From NCBI GenBank assembly GCA_001282665.1, contig LN874947.1, forward strand, positions 724,643 to 788,642: a stretch of DNA of 64,000 nt, given 5' to 3'. Below are positions 39,992 through 49,713 of this stretch, in pieces. The stretch's first letter is position 1. Each line of letters begins with the position of its first letter. The translations under genes were made by a program, and so were the position numbers. This DNA comes from Clostridiales bacterium mt11 (GTDB lineage: Bacteria > Bacillota > Clostridia > Tissierellales > Tepidimicrobiaceae). Below the pieces are notes generated by a model that saw only the letters and a program-made list of their open reading frames with translations, was not told the origin of the DNA and did no database searches.

Positions 39992-40621
39992 TTATTCATA
40001 ATTTATCCCCCTCCTCTTACTTTTCATCAGCTTTTTCATATGTTTCTTTTTAATCGGTTTATCCCTTTTCTCTTTATTTGGCTTCTCTCTCTTTTCAGAT
40101 ATTAAAATATAATATCCATCTTCTTCTATTACCTTTACACCTCCAAATATAGATGTCATTTTGTTTTTATACCACTTTAGCCTTTTTACCACTAAAACCA
40201 TCTTCCCACCTAAAAGTAAATGTTTATTTCCTTCTTCAATGAAGTGTTTAGCCACTGAAAAATCAGTGTGATAAGGTGGATTGGACAAAATTAATGTAAA
40301 GTCGAAATCATCTATATTTCTAAATCCATCTGATTGAAGGATTTTAATTTCTCCAACTCCATTGAGTATTGCATTGTGCTTTGAAGTTTCCACAGCAATT
40401 GGATCTACATCTGCCATAACAACTTTTTCTTCTTCTAAAACCTTAGCCGCTGCAATTCCTACTATTCCCGTCCCACATCCTAAGTCTAAAACCTTTTCAT
40501 CTTCTTTTAAGTCTATATTGTTTAGCATTGCCATAGTTCCCCTATCTACATATTCAGGAGAAAATAATTCTGGGTTGGTTTCAATTTTAATCTCATTATT
40601 CCAAATTATAGCCCTATACAA
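39992..40621 (-). CDS. Class I SAM-dependent methyltransferase, RsmC-like
   Basis: Likely rRNA or related N-methyltransferase. GTG at 40630 lies inside the ribosome site AAGGTGAT, so the TTG at 40619-40621 is the better start (209 residues). Motif I VLDLGCGTGIVGIAAAK, motif II MADVDPIAVETSKHNA, motif IV SNPPYHTDFS (NPPY, amino-group target), as in RsmC/RlmG. The C-terminal 35 residues are very basic (KREKPNKEKRDKPIKKKHMK), suiting RNA binding. Substrate not determined. Confidence 0.8.
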   Translation of the reverse strand: MYRAIIWNNEIKIETNPELFSPEYVDRGTMAMLNNIDLKEDEKVLDLGCGTGIVGIAAAKVLEEEKVVMADVDPIAVETSKHNAILNGVGEIKILQSDGFRNIDDFDFTLILSNPPYHTDFSVAKHFIEEGNKHLLLGGKMVLVVKRLKWYKNKMTSIFGGVKVIEEDGYYILISEKREKPNKEKRDKPIKKKHMKKLMKSKRRGINYE

Positions 40622-40660
40622 AGAAATCACCTTTTCTTTAAATTAATCGTTCTCATCTAT

Positions 40661-41185
40661 TTATTTTTTCTCAAAATCCTTATATAATAAACTTGGTTGA
40701 ATACCATTATTGTTTTGATATTTTCCACTATTATACTTTTCATAATCTCCAAATATACTATGATAATATATTTGACAAATTTCTACATTTGGATAAATCC
40801 TTACAGGTTGAACACAAAATATTTCTAAAGTCCAATATCCACTAAATCCTACATCACCAAATCCTGCTGTAACATGAACAAACAATCCAAGCCTTCCTAC
40901 AGATGACCTACCCTCCAACATAGGAGCATAATTATCCGTTTTTGTATATTCAACTGTCCTTCCCAAATATAATCTATTGGGCTCTAAAACAAGTCCCTCC
41001 TCTGGTATGTAAATGGTCTTTGTACTATTAGCCTTTTTCATATCAAGAATAGATTCTTCATAAACCAATAATTCGTTATGTAGCCTAAGATTATAGCTAT
41101 TAGGATTTAATTGTTCTTCATTGAAAGGCTCTATAATTATTTCTTTACCTATTTTCTTTCTAATTTCCTTACCCGATAAAAGCAT
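40661..41185 (-). CDS. dcd: dCTP deaminase
   Basis: Trimeric deaminase giving dUTP (or dUMP in bifunctional forms) from dCTP. 174 residues; MLLSGKEIRKKIGKEIIIEP, LNPNSYNLRLHNELLVYEE, GRSSVGRLGLFVHVTAGFGD and GFSGYWTLEIFCVQPVRIYP are the family core. Supplies dUMP for ThyX (16975) after nucleotide hydrolysis. ATG with AGGAGG. Separate small unit. Confidence 0.94.
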   Translation of the reverse strand: MLLSGKEIRKKIGKEIIIEPFNEEQLNPNSYNLRLHNELLVYEESILDMKKANSTKTIYIPEEGLVLEPNRLYLGRTVEYTKTDNYAPMLEGRSSVGRLGLFVHVTAGFGDVGFSGYWTLEIFCVQPVRIYPNVEICQIYYHSIFGDYEKYNSGKYQNNNGIQPSLLYKDFEKK

Positions 41186-41363
41186 GTTTTCTCCTCCTAA
41201 TCTTTCAAAATCAATTTGTATTTTAAATTAATATATATACTATTATAGAGGCACAGAATCTATTTACGCAATGGAAATCGTTGGTGATAATTAAACTCTT
41301 ATACTAACATTCTATGTTTTCCATTAAAATCCTTCTATATTTAAAATATTTTATACCATAAAA

Positions 41364-41400
41364 AAATAGAGGAAAGTGAGTACCTGCTTTCCTCTATTAA
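41364..41400. terminator. Terminator after the M3 peptidase gene
   Basis: AATAGAGGAAAG, 10-nt loop, CTTTCCTCTATT: 12-bp stem; minus-strand continuation TTTTTTTATGG gives the U run for the peptidase gene ending at 41413. Confidence 0.8.
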
Positions 41401-41412
41401 CTATGCTGTATT

Positions 41413-42924
41413 TTAAAAATACCATTTCAATGAAAATTCTTCTCCGCTGATTTTCTTAAATAATTCTTCATACTTATACAGTCCTGATGGATTTATTACT
41501 TCATCAATTAGAAATTGACCAAATTCTTTAGGTTTTTCAGATATAGACCTTATTTCATACTTCTTACAAAATACCTTTCTCAACATTTCACAAGTTACAT
41601 CTCCCATAAAGTAGTTATGCATATAGATTGGATGAGTTGTATAGTGGATTCTATATCCAAAAGGTGGTGCTTCATCATAGGGCTTATCTCCAAAGAGATC
41701 GCCATAAATTTTAAAGTACAATTCATATATATCATCTAGGGAGCTAATATTATTTCTATATAGCTCATGGTCAAAGAAAATATTGCCAACAAACCTTAGA
41801 TAATTTAGTTTTTCATATTCTGCCATCTCTTTAAATTCATCTTTTACACTATTATCAAAGAATTGTCCATAAAATATTTCATCATATAGGAAAGAACCAA
41901 ACAGGTTTGCTATACCCTCTGTAACTATTCCACTTATACCACTATTTAATAATATTTCTTTAGGATCTTGTAAAAACGAGTGAACTCCATGTCCTGTTTC
42001 GTGGAGAAGAACTCGATACTCATTGTATCGATTCTTTACATTAGCTATAATCCTCGAATCCTTTCCAGTTTCTATAGGGAAATTGTATCCCCATTCAGAT
42101 TTATTTTTTCTTGGAAATATATCGTATGTAATATTGTACCTATCTATGTCTATTCCAAAGTTCATAAAGAAATCCCTAATAACATTGTAGTAATTTGACA
42201 TACCCACCCTTGTATTTAGTGATGGGGATATTTTAGATTTAATATATTCTTCATCCCAAGAAAACATTTCCTCTTGATTAAAATATTTTTTTGCATATTC
42301 CTCTCTTTTATCATTTAATCTATCTATTTGCTCTTTTAATTCTTCATTCCAACCATCAAATATAGTTGGACTAAGTTCATCTTTCTCCAATCCATATTCT
42401 ACAAAATCTTTAGAACCATTAAGTCTAGCTAATTCTTTCCTCAAATTGATGAGTTCAATAAACCCTCCATCTACTAAAGGTTTGTTTATTTGGTTTCTTG
42501 CAAAAAAGGCTTTCTTTCTTAAACTACTATCCTCTTCACTGCATAATATTTGGTCTATTTCTACGGAACTTATCTCCCTGCCGTCAATATTAAATCTGAA
42601 AGTATTAAGTATTTTAGAAAGTTCATTGGTTTTCTTTCTCATTTCTAGCTTTATTTCATTTAATTCCTTATTCAAATGGAAAGGCTTAAAAATATTATAT
42701 GCTATTTCCATTCTTCTTCTATCTATAGGTTCTAAATCCTTTTCCCTATATCGACATACTATTTCATAATTTTTTTCATCTTGTAAAAAATCAGTTATTT
42801 CTTTATATGCTTTTTCTATCCCAAAATCATAACCTACAGTATATTGAACCCAGCTTAGCTTACTAGCTTTAATCTGCATCTCTTTTAAGCTTTTAAATAT
42901 CTCATTAACTTTTTCCATAGACAT
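41413..42924 (-). CDS. M3-family (oligopeptidase F-like) zinc metallopeptidase
   Basis: 503 residues, mostly helical, with HETGHGVHSFL (HExxH zinc site near residue 308) and a downstream EGIANLFGSFL glutamate as third ligand. Shorter than PepF (about 600), lacking some N-terminal sequence. C-terminal HYTTHPIYMHNYFMGDVTCE resembles the substrate-binding region of M3/M32 enzymes. Probably cytosolic peptide turnover; no signal peptide. Monocistronic. Confidence 0.82.
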   Translation of the reverse strand: MSMEKVNEIFKSLKEMQIKASKLSWVQYTVGYDFGIEKAYKEITDFLQDEKNYEIVCRYREKDLEPIDRRRMEIAYNIFKPFHLNKELNEIKLEMRKKTNELSKILNTFRFNIDGREISSVEIDQILCSEEDSSLRKKAFFARNQINKPLVDGGFIELINLRKELARLNGSKDFVEYGLEKDELSPTIFDGWNEELKEQIDRLNDKREEYAKKYFNQEEMFSWDEEYIKSKISPSLNTRVGMSNYYNVIRDFFMNFGIDIDRYNITYDIFPRKNKSEWGYNFPIETGKDSRIIANVKNRYNEYRVLLHETGHGVHSFLQDPKEILLNSGISGIVTEGIANLFGSFLYDEIFYGQFFDNSVKDEFKEMAEYEKLNYLRFVGNIFFDHELYRNNISSLDDIYELYFKIYGDLFGDKPYDEAPPFGYRIHYTTHPIYMHNYFMGDVTCEMLRKVFCKKYEIRSISEKPKEFGQFLIDEVINPSGLYKYEELFKKISGEEFSLKWYF

Positions 42925-43003
42925 ATAAATTCCCCCTTCATCCTAGTTGTATTTATTATATCATTAGAGCCCCTAATGATAAAGATAAGTTTAAATAAAA
43001 ATA

Positions 43004-43022
43004 GGAACCTAAAAAGGTTCCC
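43004..43022 (-). terminator. Terminator after ileS
   Basis: Minus strand GGGAACCTTTTTAGGTTCC then TATTTTTA. Seven-base-pair stem with U run directly after the ileS stop. Confidence 0.8.
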
Positions 43023-43029
43023 ATCTTTA

Positions 43030-46000
43030 TTATTCAACTTTTTCTAATTTTATCCCTGTTTTATGGCCATTTAAATCTTGTTTTTCGAAAGAATCATCTT
43101 CTACCCTTTCTATGGATAGGGCTAAGGTTTCGGATTTGATAAAGCCTTCGTGTTCCTTGATGGCTTCTTCTATTTCAACTGAGCCATCATAATATATATT
43201 AATATTGTCTAATACTTCATAACCATTGTTCTTTCTCATTTGTTGCACTTTTGATACAAACTCCCTTGCATATCCTTCATTGATTAAATCCTTTGTAAGG
43301 GTAGTATCAAGGATTACAAATAGGTTGTTTTCCATAGCCACATCAAAACCTTCTTTTGAGGATATAGTTATCATTACATAATCCTTGTTAATTTCTATAT
43401 CTTCCCCATCAAGATTTAACTTTAATGTTTCTCCTGATTCTAGTTTCTCCACTGTCTCATGAGGATTAAGCCCATTTAGTGCTTTACCAAAGGATTTGAT
43501 CTTAGAGCCTAAAATTGGTCCTGCTACTTTAAAGTTTGGTTTCAAGGAAAAATTCATAAATTGGCTTAAGTCCTTTTCAAATACTACTTCTTTCACATTT
43601 AATTCTTCTTTTATAAGAGGAATTAAATCGCTAATCTTTTCTTCATATTTTCCATCTATTAATACTTCCTTTATTGGCTGACGTACTTTTATCCTTACGG
43701 ATTCCCTAGAAGCTCTACCTAGTTTTACTAAGTTCCTCACTAAGTCCATCTTTTCTTCTAATTCTAAATCTATTAATTCTTCCTTATGCTCAGGATAATA
43801 GTCCAAATGCACTGATTCATTATCCGTTAAGCTTCTATAAAGCTCTTCTGCTGTAAAAGGTACAAAAGGTGCTATCATCTTACTTAATCCAAGTAATATT
43901 TCATAAGTAGTATTGTATACTGCCTTCTTGTCATCATCTAATTCTGTTGACCAGAAACGCCTTCTTGAACGTCTAATATACCAATTAGATAAATCCTCTA
44001 TGACAAATTCTTGGATATCTCTTACTACCTTAGTCAACTCAAAATCATCAATGTCTTTTTTTACTTGTCTTAGTAAACTATTGTATTTTGAAAGAATCCA
44101 TCTATCTATTTCTCCCCTTTCTTCATATTCTATGAAGAATTCCCTTGGGTCTATATCATCTGTATTGGCATATAAAGAGAAGAAATTATATACATTCCTA
44201 ATACTTCTAAAGAATTTGCTTTCTACCTCTTTTAATCCATCTTCATCAAATTTTGTTGGAGTCCATGGTGGAGATACATATATTAAATACCATCTCAGTA
44301 CATCTGCACCATATTTATCAAATAGGATAAATGGATCTACTGTATTCCCTCTGGACTTAGACATCTTCTTGCCTTCTCTATCTAACACTAGATCGTTTAC
44401 CAACACACTCTTATAAGGTGATTTGCCGGTTACAAAAGTAGATATAGCTAGTAGTGAATAGAACCATCCTCTAGTCTGGTCAATTCCTTCACAGATATAG
44501 TCTGCTGGGAATAGTGAATCAAAGTCATCTTTATGCTCAAATGGATAATGATGTTGTGCAAATGGCATAGCACCACTATCGAACCAAACGTCTATTACAT
44601 CTTTTTCTCTAGTCATCGTTCCATTACATTTCTCACATTTTAGGTGAACATCATCTACATATGGTCTATGAAGTTCTATATTCATATCTATATCTTCAAT
44701 AGCCTTTTCTACTAACTCAGCTCTAGAACCTACAGAAGTCGTATGACCACAGTCATTACATCTCCATATTGGTAGTGGTGTACCCCAATATCTACTCCTT
44801 GAAATTGCCCAATCATTTAGGTTTTCTAACCAATTGCCAAATCTCTTTTCTCCTACAAATTCCGGATACCAATTTACATTATTGTTGTTTTCTATTAATT
44901 GGTCTTTTAATCTGGTTATCTCTATATACCAGCTAGGCTTTGCGTAGTATAAAAGAGGTGTATGACATCTCCAACAATGAGGATAATTATGAGATATCTT
45001 CTCCTTTTTATAGAGTTTCCCATTTTCCCTTAACCATTGGATTATATCTAAGTCTGCATCCATTACAAATGTGCCTTTCCAAATGGTATCGGTAAATTTG
45101 CCTTCGTCATCTACTGGTTTTACTACTGGAAGATTGTATCTCATTCCTGTGTTGTAGTCATCTTCACCAAAGGCAGGAGCAGAGTGGACTATTCCAGTAC
45201 CGTCTTCTGTAGTTACATAATCCCCTAATGTTACAAAGAAGGCTTTCTTTTCTCCATCTACTTTTATAAACGGAATTAGTTGCTCATACTCTACATATTC
45301 TAAATCCTTACCTTTATATTCTTCAATTATTTCATAGTCTTCTCCTAGTACCTTATCCGCTAAGACTTTTCCTACATAGTATATCTCATCATTTTGTCTT
45401 ACCTTTAAATACATCTCCTCTGGATTGACAGTAAGGCATACATTACTTGGCAGTGTCCAAGGAGTTGTTGTCCAAGCTAAGAAATACTCATCTTTGCCCT
45501 TTAATTTAAACTTTACCACTACGGTTTCAGTCTTTATCTCTTCGTAGCCTTGAGCTACTTCGTGAGAAGCCAATCCCGTTCCACATCGTGGACAATATGG
45601 TAGTATCTTATGTCCTTCATATACAAATCCTTCTTTAAAAAATTTATTGAGAATCCACCATACGGATTCAATATAGTCATTTTTCAAAGTTATATAAGGA
45701 TTATCCAAATCGATTAAATATGCCATTCTAGTAGTCATATCTCGCCATAACTTTTCATACTTAAATACGGATTCCTTACATTGTTTGTTAAATGCTTCTA
45801 AACCATAATCTTCAATATCATGTTTGTTTTTTAAATTTAGCTGTTTTTCAACTTCAATTTCAACTGGTAGACCATGAGTGTCCCAACCTGCTTTTCTTTT
45901 AACTTGGTAACCTTCCATAGTCTTATACCTACACACTAAATCCTTCAGCGTTCTACTCATTACATGGTGAATACCAGGCTTGCCATTAGCAGTTGGAGGT

Positions 46001-46149
46001 CCTTCATAGAACACAAAGGGTTTGTCTTCGTCTCTACTATCTACTGATTTATGGAGAAGATCAATTTCTTCCCAATATTTAGAGATTTCTTGTTCTCTTT
46101 CACTTACAGATTTATTAGACAGTTCTCTAAACCTTTTCAATTTCTTCAT
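43030..46149 (-). CDS. ileS: Isoleucine-tRNA ligase, type 2 (eukaryote-like)
   Basis: Class I synthetase with editing domain. 1039 residues, about 100 longer than the usual bacterial type 1 enzyme. HIGH-equivalent GKPGIHHV at 57-63, KAGWDTHGLPVEIEVEK, editing domain with TTPWTLPSNVCL and TEDGTGIVHSAPAFGEDDY, KMSKSRGNTV near 592, then the long type-2 C-terminal region (EFVSKVQQMRKNNGYEV). Type 2 IleRS is generally mupirocin-insensitive. Preceded by an Ile T-box, monocistronic. Confidence 0.95.
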   Translation of the reverse strand: MKKLKRFRELSNKSVSEREQEISKYWEEIDLLHKSVDSRDEDKPFVFYEGPPTANGKPGIHHVMSRTLKDLVCRYKTMEGYQVKRKAGWDTHGLPVEIEVEKQLNLKNKHDIEDYGLEAFNKQCKESVFKYEKLWRDMTTRMAYLIDLDNPYITLKNDYIESVWWILNKFFKEGFVYEGHKILPYCPRCGTGLASHEVAQGYEEIKTETVVVKFKLKGKDEYFLAWTTTPWTLPSNVCLTVNPEEMYLKVRQNDEIYYVGKVLADKVLGEDYEIIEEYKGKDLEYVEYEQLIPFIKVDGEKKAFFVTLGDYVTTEDGTGIVHSAPAFGEDDYNTGMRYNLPVVKPVDDEGKFTDTIWKGTFVMDADLDIIQWLRENGKLYKKEKISHNYPHCWRCHTPLLYYAKPSWYIEITRLKDQLIENNNNVNWYPEFVGEKRFGNWLENLNDWAISRSRYWGTPLPIWRCNDCGHTTSVGSRAELVEKAIEDIDMNIELHRPYVDDVHLKCEKCNGTMTREKDVIDVWFDSGAMPFAQHHYPFEHKDDFDSLFPADYICEGIDQTRGWFYSLLAISTFVTGKSPYKSVLVNDLVLDREGKKMSKSRGNTVDPFILFDKYGADVLRWYLIYVSPPWTPTKFDEDGLKEVESKFFRSIRNVYNFFSLYANTDDIDPREFFIEYEERGEIDRWILSKYNSLLRQVKKDIDDFELTKVVRDIQEFVIEDLSNWYIRRSRRRFWSTELDDDKKAVYNTTYEILLGLSKMIAPFVPFTAEELYRSLTDNESVHLDYYPEHKEELIDLELEEKMDLVRNLVKLGRASRESVRIKVRQPIKEVLIDGKYEEKISDLIPLIKEELNVKEVVFEKDLSQFMNFSLKPNFKVAGPILGSKIKSFGKALNGLNPHETVEKLESGETLKLNLDGEDIEINKDYVMITISSKEGFDVAMENNLFVILDTTLTKDLINEGYAREFVSKVQQMRKNNGYEVLDNINIYYDGSVEIEEAIKEHEGFIKSETLALSIERVEDDSFEKQDLNGHKTGIKLEKVE

Positions 46150-46197
46150 CCTTTCTTTTTAAAATAAAATAGAAAATTAATTCCTATGATTATAACT

Positions 46198-46452
46198 AAA
46201 AAAGTCCCTAAGTTTACACTTAGGGACGAATTTTCGCGGTACCACCCAGATTATAAGACATAAAGATTTCACTGTCTTATCACTCTTTAAGTATAACGCC
46301 ATAGGCGTAACATCTTACTACTTTTTCAGATGATCTGCTCTGAGGTGATCTTCATAAAAGGCTTATTAATAATCTCTCACCGAATGATTATCTCTCTGTA
46401 AAAAACTTCTTTTACTACTGTCCTCATCTTTGCATTTAATATTGTATTTTGA
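46198..46452 (-). promoter_or_regulatory. T-box leader of ileS (specifier ATC, Ile)
   Basis: Minus strand: T-box core GGGTGGTACCGCGA (46235-46248), terminator pair GTCCCTAAG/CTTAGGGAC with T run (46198-46228), and a specifier loop GAAG-ATC-ACC near 46350, the same context as GAAG-TGC-ACC in the cysS leader. ATC is an Ile codon, matching the gene. Confidence 0.94.
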
Positions 46453-46457
46453 GTATT

Positions 46458-46487
46458 AATATATCTTAAAGTAAACCCTTTTGTCAA
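46458..46487 (-). promoter_or_regulatory. Sigma-A promoter of the ileS T-box transcript
   Basis: Minus strand TTGACA (46482-46487), 18 bp, TATATT (46458-46463), just beyond the lplA stop. Confidence 0.7.
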
Positions 46488-46494
46488 GTTTATT

Positions 46495-47481
46495 TTATAT
46501 TATACAATGAATTATGTCTTCTTTGGATATACCTGAAAAATAATATCCTATATCAATCTCATCTAACACCTTTTCTATTTCATTTTCTTTATATTTGATT
46601 CCAATGAATTTTTCCTCTATATCGGATATTTCTCCACCACCAAAGAAATCTCCATAGAATTTTATAAACTTTATTATCCCATCTTCTACATGTATTTTGA
46701 TTTCCACTTTTCCTGCAGGGAATCTCTTTGATTTACTTATATTGAATTCAGGAGATTCTCCAAAATTCCACTCCCAAGTAGAATATCTTTCTTCCATCAA
46801 TTTATTGATATTAGCATAGTCTTCTTCCGTTAATTTGTATTCTTTTATTTCGTTATCGCTTCTAAACATATGATCTAGTAATAGCTGTTTAAAATCTTCT
46901 ACTGTAATATCCTCTTTTAAATGATCCTTAATATTGGTAACCCTACTTCTTACTGATTTTACCCCTTTAGACTCTATCTTATCCTTAGATACTTTTAAAG
47001 CTTTGCCTAATACATTTAAATCCGTATCAAAAAGCATAGCACCATGATGAAGAACTCTACCTTTTTTCATATATTGGGCATTTCCGCAAAATTTCCTGCC
47101 ATCAATTACTATATCATTTCTTCCCGTAAATTCAGCTTTTATTCCTAGTTTAGCTAATACCTCTATTACTGGTTGAGAAAAAGCTTCAAAGTTAAAAGCA
47201 GAAGTATTTTTACTCTTAGATATTATCGTATAGTTCAAATTACCATAATCATGGTAAACTGCTCCTCCACCAGATAATCTTCTAACTACGTTTATATTAT
47301 GCTCTTTAATATAATCTAAATTTATTTCTTCTATGGTATTTTGATTTTTCCCAACGATTATAGAGGGTTCATTTATCCATAGTAAAAATATTTCATCAAA
47401 TTGATTTAAACTTTCAAATACATACTGTTCTAATGCTAAGTTAAATTGAGGTCTATTATCGTCGTTTTTTATGTATATCAT
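46495..47481 (-). CDS. lplA: Lipoate-protein ligase A
   Basis: Attaches free lipoate, via lipoyl-AMP, to lipoyl domains such as GcvH or dehydrogenase E2. 328 residues; N-terminal catalytic domain with NIIVGKNQNT-like SIIVGKNQNTIEEI, RRLSGGGAVYHDYGNLNYTI (signature), and GRNDIVIDGRKFCGNAQYM plus the lysine in LHHGAMLFD region; C-terminal accessory domain from about 240. Complete two-domain enzyme. No lipoyl-domain gene is in the window. Confidence 0.93.
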   Translation of the reverse strand: MIYIKNDDNRPQFNLALEQYVFESLNQFDEIFLLWINEPSIIVGKNQNTIEEINLDYIKEHNINVVRRLSGGGAVYHDYGNLNYTIISKSKNTSAFNFEAFSQPVIEVLAKLGIKAEFTGRNDIVIDGRKFCGNAQYMKKGRVLHHGAMLFDTDLNVLGKALKVSKDKIESKGVKSVRSRVTNIKDHLKEDITVEDFKQLLLDHMFRSDNEIKEYKLTEEDYANINKLMEERYSTWEWNFGESPEFNISKSKRFPAGKVEIKIHVEDGIIKFIKFYGDFFGGGEISDIEEKFIGIKYKENEIEKVLDEIDIGYYFSGISKEDIIHCII

Positions 47482-47557
47482 TCAAATATCCCCCTTCATT
47501 TGTATTTTACAACTTACTCTATATTTTAAATAATAACCTATCCTTTGTAAACATTAT

Positions 47558-48853
47558 TTAGCCCATTTCCTTATCTTGAATTTGTCTTAGCTTGTATATA
47601 GTAGTCGTAGTATCTAATTCTACCATATCGTAAGTTATAAATTCACCTTTTTTAATATCTCTTAAAGCTCTTGTGTTTTCATCTATTAAACCAATAGGAA
47701 CTAAATTTTCCTTCATAGCTATTTTATGTTCCTCAATACTGCCATAAACGGTGTATCCACCAATACGGTCTAATCTTTCTCCCTTTTTTAAATCCTTTTT
47801 CGCTATTGTTACCGCATCGGATATGGCTCCTTCTGTAGGTGCTATGGTAGCTTCATGATTTACACAGGCTTCAAATATAGTAATAGAGGTTTCTAGGCTA
47901 GTCAGATGATAAGGTCTATATAGTACATAGTTAGGCCCACTTCCCATATTTTGATATTTTAAGTGATTGCGAACTTCTTCAAGCTTAGTGGTAAAGATAG
48001 CAAATACTCCTGGAGCAATCCCTCTTACATACTCCACTATTCCATATTTATTGAGGACTCCTCCATCTTCTCTTAATCTCATAAAACCAGTTAAATCATC
48101 TATATTACTAATAACACCATGTCCACCTCTAATGTCTGGCACAAATCCTGTAGCATTTGACATACAAGTCATCTCTATCATGGTGTTAGTCCCATCTATA
48201 AATCCCGCCAACATATTAGGTTTTAATTCTTTCTTTAAGGCTTCTTCATATACGATATCTGGATTTGCCTCTAAATTAACAGGATTATTTTTCCCCTTCC
48301 CAATAGCCAATACTTCAAATCCTAATCCCAAGGCAAAATCATACAACTCCATAACCGCTCCCGGTTCATCACCCGCCGTTCCCGTATAGATGACTCCAGC
48401 TTTTTGGGCATATTTATATATTAATGGTCCTACGACTGAATCTGCTTCTACGTTTAACATGATTACATGTTTTCTATTGTCTATAGCTGCCAAGGATAGC
48501 TTTGCCCCTACCTCTGGTACTCCTGTAGCATCTACTACAGCCTGTATACCATTAGCCTTTGATGCCATATCCATATCTTCAGATACCACGTATTTTCCCA
48601 TCTCTATACCCCTATTGATATCCTTTAAGGAGTTAGAAAATAGAATATCATCCCTACTTATACCTGCTGATAATAGTGCATTTATTGCCTTTTCTCCGTT
48701 TCTATTTATGACTAAGGCTGGTATCATTCCCTTTATCCTCGTCATCTGGTTAACCAATCCTTTTCCCATTTTTCCAACTCCAACTATGGCAACTTTTATA
48801 TGATTATCTTGATTGGCTAACTGAATTAATTTTTTGTTCATATTAAGCATCAT
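47558..48853 (-). CDS. COG4091-type homoserine dehydrogenase-like oxidoreductase with SAF domain
   Basis: 431 residues. N-terminal Rossmann fold IKVAIVGVGKMGKGLVNQMT, then GIQAVVDATGVPEVGAKLS, GTAGDEPGAVMELYDFALGL and the catalytic-like central part NGHG-type (IRGGHGVISNIDDLTGFM), with a C-terminal SAF domain (ALRDIKKGEFITYDMVELD). This is the COG4091 family, predicted NAD(P)-dependent dehydrogenases; real substrates are mostly sugar acids or unknown, and threonine biosynthesis is unlikely. Neighbours do not reveal a pathway. Start may be either of two tandem ATGs. Confidence 0.82.
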   Translation of the reverse strand: MMLNMNKKLIQLANQDNHIKVAIVGVGKMGKGLVNQMTRIKGMIPALVINRNGEKAINALLSAGISRDDILFSNSLKDINRGIEMGKYVVSEDMDMASKANGIQAVVDATGVPEVGAKLSLAAIDNRKHVIMLNVEADSVVGPLIYKYAQKAGVIYTGTAGDEPGAVMELYDFALGLGFEVLAIGKGKNNPVNLEANPDIVYEEALKKELKPNMLAGFIDGTNTMIEMTCMSNATGFVPDIRGGHGVISNIDDLTGFMRLREDGGVLNKYGIVEYVRGIAPGVFAIFTTKLEEVRNHLKYQNMGSGPNYVLYRPYHLTSLETSITIFEACVNHEATIAPTEGAISDAVTIAKKDLKKGERLDRIGGYTVYGSIEEHKIAMKENLVPIGLIDENTRALRDIKKGEFITYDMVELDTTTTIYKLRQIQDKEMG

Positions 48854-48889
48854 ATCACTCCTTTCAATTTGATATTTTCTCCTAATAAA

Positions 48890-49702
48890 TTATAATTTCC
48901 AGAACTTCTTTATTACATGGCTAACCCCATCTTCTTTATTAGATAAGGTTATATAATCTGCCTTATCCTTTACATTTTCTAAGGCATTCTCCATAGCTAC
49001 ACCGAGCCCAGCATATTCGATCATTGAAATATCATTTTCACCGTCTCCAATAGCCACCATCTCTTCCCTTTTAATATTAAATATCCTTCCTAACTTATCT
49101 AAGGCATTGCCCTTACTTATGTTAGGACTAAATATTTCTAAAAAGAAAGGGAGTGAAAACTGCATAGATAAATTGTCACTAAGTATGTTTTCTAACTTTT
49201 CTTTATATTTTACTAGATTTTCATTCTCATCAGCTATCAATATTTTATTTATATTTGCCCATAGTCTATTATCTTCAAGGTATTTTGATATATTACCTAC
49301 TTCATCTACATGGTCAGTAGTATATCTCTCAAATATTTTAAACCTAGTATCCTCTTTATCGGAAACAAATATATGGCTTCTCATAAATATAAAAATACAC
49401 ATATTGTTAATTTCTCCATAAGCAACAACTTTTCTAGCCCACTTCTCTTCTATACATTCTTCATAAAATATCTCTTTTCCAGTGTAATCCGTTATAATTC
49501 CTCCATTAAATCCTACCAATGGCTCCATAAGACTCAGCTCTTCACTAAAAAATTTTACAGAACCAGTCTCCCTTCCTGAAAGCAAAATTACCTTAGTACC
49601 CTTTTCCTTCAATAGATTAATATATTCCTTATTCTTTTCGGATATTTCATGTTTTTCATTTAATAACGTCCCATCTAAGTCTAAACCTAATAGCCTATAC
49701 AT
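48890..49702 (-). CDS. Cof-type HAD-superfamily phosphatase
   Basis: 270 residues. HAD motif I LGLDLDGTLLNEKHEI, motif II VILLSGRETGS, motif III lysine in NISKGNALDKLGRIF, motif IV VAIGDGENDISMIEYAGLGV, with a type IIB cap domain between. Cof family hydrolyses sugar phosphates, FMN or phospholipid headgroups; substrate cannot be told. 11 nt upstream of the flavoprotein stop side; same strand as both neighbours. Confidence 0.9.
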   Translation of the reverse strand: MYRLLGLDLDGTLLNEKHEISEKNKEYINLLKEKGTKVILLSGRETGSVKFFSEELSLMEPLVGFNGGIITDYTGKEIFYEECIEEKWARKVVAYGEINNMCIFIFMRSHIFVSDKEDTRFKIFERYTTDHVDEVGNISKYLEDNRLWANINKILIADENENLVKYKEKLENILSDNLSMQFSLPFFLEIFSPNISKGNALDKLGRIFNIKREEMVAIGDGENDISMIEYAGLGVAMENALENVKDKADYITLSNKEDGVSHVIKKFWKL

Positions 49703-49713
49703 ATTTTCCTCCC

